Source of the DNA: Protula sp. h YS-2021
Lineage: Eukaryota > Annelida > Polychaeta > Sabellida > Serpulidae
Reading direction: 5' to 3'
DNA length: 64,000 nucleotides
NCBI GenBank assembly: GCA_949752745.1
Contig: OX457027.1
Coordinates: forward strand, 61,548,329-61,612,328
Shown here: piece after piece, positions 25,901 through 34,900 of the stretch
Layout: each line of letters starts with the position of its first letter
How positions within the stretch are numbered: position 1 is the stretch's first letter
Notes under the pieces: model-generated
Told to the model about the DNA's origin: nothing
Seen by the model: only the letters and a program-made list of their open reading frames with translations
The model's database searches: none
Translations under genes and position numbers: made by a program

Positions 25901-28900
25901 ATATTGTACAATAAAACCTCCATATGAAAAACGCCTTTGGGATCGGGAAGAATGTTCATTATACAGCTAGCAAATAATAGGATATAGGACAAACAGTCAT
26001 GGTCTCCTATTACAGATTGGTCCAGAACGGGAGGTATTTCCTAACGGAGGCTTTACTGCATGTTCTTACCAAAATTGTGGTGGTATTTACCGTGATTCTG
26101 AATTATCTCGGAGGAGGAAGTTCTTTTGCGAGGGGAGTTTTCTAGATGCCTTGTAAACTAATAGTGATTATCACGAATTGATCATATTCGAGTTCCTAGC
26201 TGGCAGCAGTGTCTCAGGACATTATTTTTCTTTTCTTTTTTTTTTAATAGAGAACAGAAATGTTCGTTTATTGATATGCTTGCAGAGATTGACATTCCGT
26301 CTTCAGAGAGCCTACAGCTAGTCAACCCCGTTCTTGGGATGAGAAAATGTGCTGTAAAATGTGAACAAAGATACCAGTTCCATGCGATATTATTTGGAAT
26401 TCATTCCATCGCATGATGCTTTTATCTCTTTCATTTCAATGATGATGGCTAATTCTAGGTGGAACATAAATAGGCCGACGCCCTTTCGACGCTGATTTTC
26501 TTTACGCCATAATTTGATCAAATCAAGCGCTGCAAAATATAGAGTTTTGTCACAGCAAACGGGCAATTTATTGCAATTTCTCTTATTGTGTCTTATTGCA
26601 TCTGCCCTTTCTTAGCGCTCATTGCAATTTCCTGTGCGATGTTATACTCAAAAACTAAGATAAATTACCAGCTAATGGCTATTTTCTGATATGACTAGAG
26701 TGAAAAAAAACATGGAATCGCTTTTGAAAGCAGCAAAGTGTAAACCTCAATCCCTAAATCAAGACTAGAGAAAAAAACGCACGCCTACATAACGTAACCA
26801 GGGCAGTTTAACTTTCCCTAAGTACACGGTACCGTAAAAACTTCATTATGGAACACCTCAAAGAAAACTGAAAGAGTTTGTGTCTGTTATAGGGGAATGC
26901 TTTTACATAATATACTTGTTTATGCTACCGGTGTCTTCTGAAGCGTTTGCATGTCAGTGTTACATCGCATAAAGTACACATCCCGGAAAAGGCCTCCTTG
27001 CCGTGCAGGTATAAAACAGCGGACCTGGTCTGTTTGGGGGGGGGGGCGGTGGTGTGCGCTTTAGAACTGATCAAAATCGATACAACCCTGCGTAGTTTTG
27101 TGTGAAGGAATATAGAAAAAGGTTAGAGATTACAAAAATATCTTGTTATTTAACACTTGACAAGCCTTTGACTTGCAAGGGCTGTATGAATTTGTGCGAG
27201 CACAGAACACACAGTTGCTCAGCTTTGTGCGAGCTGTCACTGCGCAAATAGATAACGCGGCGTATGCCTGATCAGTCAATAAAACCCTAAGTCAACAAAA
27301 ACCTAACACTACTGGGCTTATAAGACGTATTCAGACTATGTTGTTTGCAATATATTATTCAAGAAATAACCCACTGAAGGAAGTATTTTTTGCGTTTTAA
27401 TTTTTGTTAAGTGTTTAACATTTCCCTAGCGAAATGAGGTTCTGGTTTGGTGTGTATTTATAGGACCACTCCTTGACACTTTTCCACAAAGTTCTCTGAG
27501 TCTCAAAACGACGCGTATATCGCGTAAGAAATCCAACACACCATTGTCTGTTTTTGGAACAGGCCGAGGATATCGAGGAACAGATGAACGTTCTTTGTTC
27601 CTTCTCTACTGTCCCATTTCTGTGTCATTTCAGGTGACTATTCTACAGTGAACAGCACAAGCCTTAAACAACACACGCTAGTTCATCAAAATATCAGACC
27701 TTTCAGGTAATTGTTCAGCTTTTAATTACCCGTAATAAAGAAGTACAAAAACACATTGCCATTTTGAAAGATACATTTTTAATCGTTACAGTAATTAAGG
27801 TTTCGAAAAAGGCACCGCTGTACAATTGATCTTGACATCACCCTAGAACATGGGATTTCGAATTGAACACAGAATTATTTTACACCAAAGTGAAACCCCT
27901 CACTTCTTTAAAATACATATGGAAACAAACCGGTGAAAAGGTAAGGTCTTTTCGATGGGAATGATTGGAGTTCTTTTACACCAGGCACCACCCAGGCACT
28001 GATATCCTATTTGGGATTCAGCTTTTTCAATGATGTTGAAACATGCGGATCGACAAGTTCGGTGTGATTTATTTCTTTATAACGATATATCAGCGTAGTC
28101 AGCGACCAGTCTACTTTTAGACTGGCATGAAAACATCTGAAAAAAAAATCTTTGGAACGCGGTGTGGTCCATCAGAAAAAGTCTTCAGTAGGTTGTGTTA
28201 AAGTCTAGTCAATTATGACTCTCCACTGTTCAGATGCCAAATTTCAATTGCGAGCTTCCGCAGACCAAAAAAAGCGCATTGTTTTTGCAGTTTTATTGAG
28301 AAATATCTAACGTACTTGAAGCCAGTAATACACCTTACATGATGTTTATTGGCATTTGGAACATTGCTGGGAGCACTTTGCCTTCATTTCATAACAGCAA
28401 CTGCCAGATTTTTAAATGCAGGCGTAGTTTTGATTTGTTTGTCCATTTGCCTGGGTATTGCATGGTGAGCGATATTGGGTGCACAATTGTTTGCTCTGGG
28501 AAATCTTTTAACCATTGCTCAATGATTCAATAACTATTCACCTGTCATGCTCTCGTTTCCGCCCAAAGCCCAATATACCATATGCTATATGTTAAAAAAA
28601 TGGGGCCCCAGGATGTGCTAATTAGATACAATTTAATGAACTGAAATGAAATTAAGGTGATCTGACTTTGTTTATTTAACTTTACAATTTGAAAACTGGA
28701 ATTTGTCAGTTTGAGTTTTATCTTAAATATGTGTTGTTTGAGCCATATATGCACTGAGCTTGATCTTGCGATCTGTACGTTATGTTCGCTCTTTATTCTC
28801 TTCGGGATACAGTGCAATTGCTGTTAGAATTAATAGCATGAACGTAAATGAAAAAAAAAGACAGCGTCGAAATCCGATAAGGACGCCCCTATTTTTTGCA

Positions 28901-31900
28901 TTTTTTAATCTATGCCACAAAAGCGTCTACGTCTTTGACTTGGTCAGTAGATCTCTCTCAACTGCTGCAGTAAGTTTTCAAGTTGTTAGCAATAATTATA
29001 AGTCTCTTTAGAATATGACAGTGTTGGTGCTGCACGCCTACACCTTGTGGATTAACAGGAATAAATGTGTGGCTATTTCTAGAAATGCGGAACTGTTAAA
29101 AAGTACATGCAAGACCAGGGCAGGGGGTGGGAACTGTGATAGATGTGAAGGCTTTTAGCTTCGCTCCAAGTCACTTGAAGTGTGTATAAAAAATAATGAT
29201 TAATGAATAACTAAATGCGGGGTTGGGGGATGCGGGACAGAAATAGTGTTATCTGGTAGACCTTCAAAACCAGAAGTATTACGTGGATTTGCTTATTGCC
29301 ATTCACTGTGCTCAAAATAGTCTTTGGCATGAATCAACAGCTGGATCGAAAACACAGGTATCTGGCGGATATAAGTTTTAAATTCTACTGCAATCTAGAC
29401 AAAAAAAATATAGAATCCGTGAAGTCAAAATTTTAGCCAAGAGTATTTTTTTTTTATTCCTCCAAGAATCGAAAACACAATAGAAAGTAATCAAAACAAA
29501 TTTCGCAGGGGATGTTTAGCTATGATCCTTGTGTATTCAGGAGGTTGCTATTATCTTTGTACAAGCATGTGATGCACTTTCTTTTGAAAATTGCCCTTAT
29601 TTTTGTTAGTTTTCAAATACCTGGCAAAACTGCTTAAAACATGAAACAATAACTGCTATTGCAAACAGAAAATTTCGCATCTGACTAAATAAAGCTATTG
29701 TTTGCTCAGCGCTCGATAAATACAAATATTTCGCACATGGAGTTTTTTGGGGCGCTCGCAAATACGCATGTATTTGGCCAGTATAATGTAAAACAAATTT
29801 GATAGTTTTTGTGTGCGAGGAGGTCAAATTGATGATTGCCAGTTCTTATGAAGGAATGTTTATTGAAGACACAGTTTTTTGAAATTTTTACGACAACTCT
29901 TTTATTGCTTTTGTTTGTTGTAAAAGCATTGCGTATTGCCTCCTGTCTTGAGCAGTTTTACTTGTGTAACGAATCTAGATCTGTCGGAGTATATGAAATG
30001 CAGCAAATGTTTTTAAGCTTATTTTTAGTTCAGGGCAATTTTACGCCCGACTTGAGCATAAGGAGGAAAAGCGTAGATACACCGCATAAAAGCATGGTAA
30101 TTGAAACGGTTTTCTTCTGGGATGCAAAGATTCGCTTCAATATTATTTATGTTGAAAACCTGGCGTCAGTTTGTTGGAGGGGATTGGAGGGGAGGAGAGG
30201 GGAGTCATGCATTCCGTTTACTACCCCTCAAAACACTTCGCATGTTTTGCAGCTGCCAGATCTGCAGTTACACGGCTAGGACGCAACACAACCTGACCGT
30301 GCACCTGCGCACGCACACCGGCGACTCGCCCTACGTCTGCTACGTGTGCCAGTCGTCGTTCAAGGTCAAGTCCGACCTGACGCGCCATCTGAGGGTGCAC
30401 AATGGCGAGAAGCCGTACCATTGCGAACGCTGCGACTATAGATGCGCCATTAAAAGTGAGTGTGACAGTCAGATGTGTATTTTAAATGCACTTCTGGAGA
30501 TGAGATTGAGATGAAATTGGAACAGACGGCAACCCCCTCCTCACAACTTCTCCCCAAAGATCGGGCAATTTTTTTCCATTCGAATAGATATCAGCTTGGA
30601 AATCACCGTACTTCATCAGATCGCTAGGGCTAATTCTGCCCTCGCAGGGTGTTTCCAGACATTTGGCCCCATGCCAACAACATCCTTTGGCACTGATTCG
30701 TGTGCTCTTAAATTGCGGTAGTGGGAAAGCTCCAAGGTTACCCGCTCTACTCCTTGGTAATGCATCTTCTTGTTTCCCAACACTGATAAACACTTCCCAC
30801 ATTAATTCCTCGTTATGACGTCATATTCACGCAGTGTGAAGATGCAAACAGTGTTTGTCTAAAAGTCATGTGATCATTATACTTAGGAAAATGAATTCCA
30901 CTTGAAAATTGGCAGAATCTGGTAAGGCATCTAATTTAAAGAATATAGAATGTGTTAATTTAAAAGTGCAAAATGTTGTGTCTACCGTGTCTGAGTGCCC
31001 CGGCTACTCTAGTTTAATATTCTATTTTTATGCACAAAGAGTAGCTTTTACTTTTCTGGAAATTTTTTAAAGCTACCCCTGTTCTTGATAGTATGTGACC
31101 AGTTCAAAGCCTTCCATTACACAATAGACGAATAGAAAAGCCCGAAATCACACTTCCGGCATCCGGTGAGGTGAACCGGATAAAGAACGAAGTATCCTGC
31201 GAGTGTACATTTATTTTGTATACTCTCCAGAACTTTTTGCTAAAAGACTGTCCGAAAGCATTTATTATCTATTCTTATCAATTGTTTTGTGAGATTCATT
31301 AGGCTTTTACTTGCACATGAACGTCGTCATCTTTCCCTATTTAAAGTGTGCAAAATTATCCCACTTGCTCTAGATCACTTGGGGAATTCTTGACCTGACC
31401 GAATTTAAGGTGTGCTTTGACTGGTTGACACTGGTTATCGAGAAGCACTGGATTATGATTAAGCTCATTGGCTAAGCAACATGAATAATGTGTAGATCGA
31501 GGCGAGAAGACGGGCTGAAAGGAACACAGGCTCAATACCGTCTTGTGTGGTATGTTGTTTTCCCGTCTTTTCAGGCAACTTGAAGTCTCACGTTGCCACG
31601 AATCACTGCAAAGAGAAAATGCAAGCGTGTAATCGGTGTAACTTTGAAACATCTTCTCGGAAGAGACTTGCTGAGCACATGAGCACGCACGAAGAACACA
31701 GAGCCCTGGAGAAGGCTGGAAAAATACTCAAGTGTCACATGTGCTCCTACACATGTACCAGTGAGCCCACCCTTTATTGGTTGATATTTCAGTTGGTGGG
31801 GCAAAGTGTCAACTTGTAAAATGGCCTTATAAATATAGTTTAAAAATAGTATTGATCGATTGTTAGAGTTGTCCTTAACTTGAACAATAATTTAAAGCAA

Positions 31901-34900
31901 TGATATTGGCAAGAGGTCAGCAGGTGTGGCGTTCTTAATCTGCGGTGAGTGCTGTAAGGTTTGGTGGTCCGAACTTTATTGCTTTGATAAAAATTGATAT
32001 GTGTGTCAGTGGGAATATAATGTGTCACAATAAAAACACAAACAAATACATAACATTGCAAATCCCAACATCAGACCAGACGTCCTTGACGAAGCACAAG
32101 AAGAACCACTCGTCGTCGAAGCCTTACCACTGCGGTAAGTGCAGCTACGCGTCGACATCCAGCAAGAGCGTGAAGCAGCACATCAGAGACAAGCACCCCA
32201 AAGGGTAAGCCGTTGAGGTCGCAACCATGTGACGTCATCGATATGTACCTGAATGATCTAAGTGGTAATAATCAATGTGTGATTTTTCCTTAGCGTAAGT
32301 ACTTGGTTCGGATTTCATGTGATTATAGCTGTGTAACTTGTTGTCAAATAGTTGTCAATATTTGCTTAGAATTAACTTAGTTTCAGCTGGTGACAATGTC
32401 CATAGACTTTCTTTTGTGTTACAGATCAGGGAAAAACCATTCGGCTGTGTATGTGAATAAACCAATCAAGAGGCTTTCTAGACCGGAAGTGATGAGACCT
32501 AAACAGCTTCTACCGTTTGGCAAGAAGCGATTCCAGTGTTCGAAATGCGACGCGTCTTTTGTGCGAGAAGATTCTCTGGGGTAACCTAAATCACTGGTGT
32601 TATCCATTCCGTTCTTGTCCATTTGTTTACAAATTGACTGTGGGCTGACTGTGTGACTGTCGCACTGATATCTTTTTAATCTTGCGTGGAATATAAAACA
32701 CATACATATCCATTGTTCTTTAGATATCAAGGGAGATATTACATAAGAAAACTGATGTTAATTTTCTAACATAAATGACTTGGTTACGTTCTGTCCGCGA
32801 GACTTGCCGCCGTTCACGTGACATGATTCCGTATCCATCAACCTCTGATGAGCCGATCAGCTTCCAGACCAATAAAATAACTAAAAAAACTGTAATCATC
32901 AAAACTGCCACAAAGAATAATAACAATGAGCATGCTATATTACTAAAAGTAATTATTGACCTGTTAATGTATTCATTTCTGTAAATTTATCATGTTGGAT
33001 CGGTTGGCTTTTGCTCAGAGTTGCGGATTGGTTTAATAGGTGTCACATGAGGAATCACATTGAGACAGAGAAAGTGATGGCCATGACGGTGCTCGAGCTA
33101 CAGAACCCCTTCACGCTCTCCCCGATCAACTCCGCCGTGGAACGCGATAAAATCTTATCTGAAGAACAGGTGATTTTATAACCTTTTTTTTTTTTTTTTG
33201 AATGCATGTCATTCTCCACACCTCAACAGTATCTCATATGTGAATCTAAAATGTGGTGCATTTTTTTAACCTAACGAATTAAAAAAATTGTTCCTGCCCT
33301 TGATATATACAGTTAAAGTTGTGGCTACATTTGGAATATTTTACATGTAGTAGAAGCTCGTTTTCTATAAATGCCTCCGAGAAGGAAAAAGCTACCCGAA
33401 GCAGTCCCAGTTATACATGACTCCTAGGGAGACCTTGGAAAACTCTGGCATTGTTTCTCTGAATAGAAACTTTCTTGACGAATTTAGCAGAAATAAAACA
33501 GGTATCAAAGCTCAGAACTTAGAGAAAAGTGACATGCGTTCTCTATAACCCAATTTAAAACTTGTTATCCCCCATGGAACGGAGGGAACATAATTTTTTA
33601 TTATATGCCTAGAGGTCCGCGTACAAAGAAATGATAGAAAAAAACTAACATGCAGTTTTCATAGGCCAGATTGAATGGTGGCCCCCCTATAAGCATATTC
33701 ATAATGCGATCAGATGCAAACAGTAAACAAAACAAAAAAAAACACGTGTTTTCGGACTTGAAAGTGAAGAGGAAGTGGGTCACTATCAACTGCAACCGTT
33801 CTCAAAATCGATAAATGAGTCATTACAGCACAGCCTGAAAACGAAACCATCTAATTACAAATGTCATATAATTACGAAATTTGTGTATTTGTTGCGTTGT
33901 TATTTCGCGATTTGAGTTGAAATAAGTTACTTCCGTTGAACTGACAAAAATAAGAAGTAACGTTCGAAAGGGAGAAAATACTTGTTTATGAGGCGGGCTT
34001 GTGAGGTTAGTTCTTAAACCACATGAGTTTAAGGCACATAAAGTGTATTATCGCTAATGACAGAAAGGAAGGCATTTTTGAAGGTAAATATTTATTTTAA
34101 AGGGTAAATTTTTGGTAATTGTACACAAGTCCTTCGGGTGATTTTGTGTGCATTGATTTGAAATTAATAAAGATATAACTGATATAATGCCGCGGCTAGG
34201 GGGAGGGTGGTATTACGTCAGAAATAATCATTACACGTAGCAAATAAATATTTAATATTTATTTTCTTAAGTGCAAAAACCGAGTCAAATATCAATGCTC
34301 GCTGACCGCAGTACCGATTACGCGTCACCCCATCTGAGTATACTGAGTGCAAAAATATTGCGTGGTAAAATTTTGAAGAACGACATAAAAATAGCAAAAG
34401 TAGGCATATAATAAAAGTAATACATCATTCTGAGTGCGTACGATATTGTTTTTTGCCTTCAGCCTACGGGCGTGTACGGACCTACGGCTTCAGGCAAAAA
34501 ACAATATCGTACGCACTCAGAATGAAGTATTACTATTGAACTTTTCGGTCTGTCCGTCTGTCGGTCTGGCCGTCTGTCCGTCTGTCACGCTTCAGTCTCA
34601 CACGCCCACAGGCCGCATTAATGGATGGATTCGTTTCAAATTTTGTACACGGCTTCTCTGGACCCTTCCGCAGTACAGCGACCAAGCACTTTTCGGATCG
34701 GAAAAAAATTGACAAAATGGCGGACTTTTGAAAATCGGCACTGGACTTAGCGTATATAGGGCAGTCTCACGCGCCCACAGGCCGCATTGATAGATGGATT
34801 CGTTTCAAATTCTACACACGGGTTCCTTGGGACCTTCCGCAGTGCAGTGACCAAGAATTTTCCGGATGTGCCTTGAATTGACAAAATGGCGGATTTTTCA

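Larger units (their letters stand above)
19242..27633. other. ZFP64 intron 9 (8.4 kb)
   Basis: The longest intron. It holds a mosaic element at 21240-21889, a second copy with a tRNA-like insert at 24400-25115, a pogo-like MITE at 25909-26058 and a shared terminal motif at 26196. A TTA tract lies at 22938-22965. G-runs lie at about 20768, 21146, 22819, 25211-25223 and 27036-27046. Between these I see nothing that looks coding or conserved. Confidence 0.6.
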
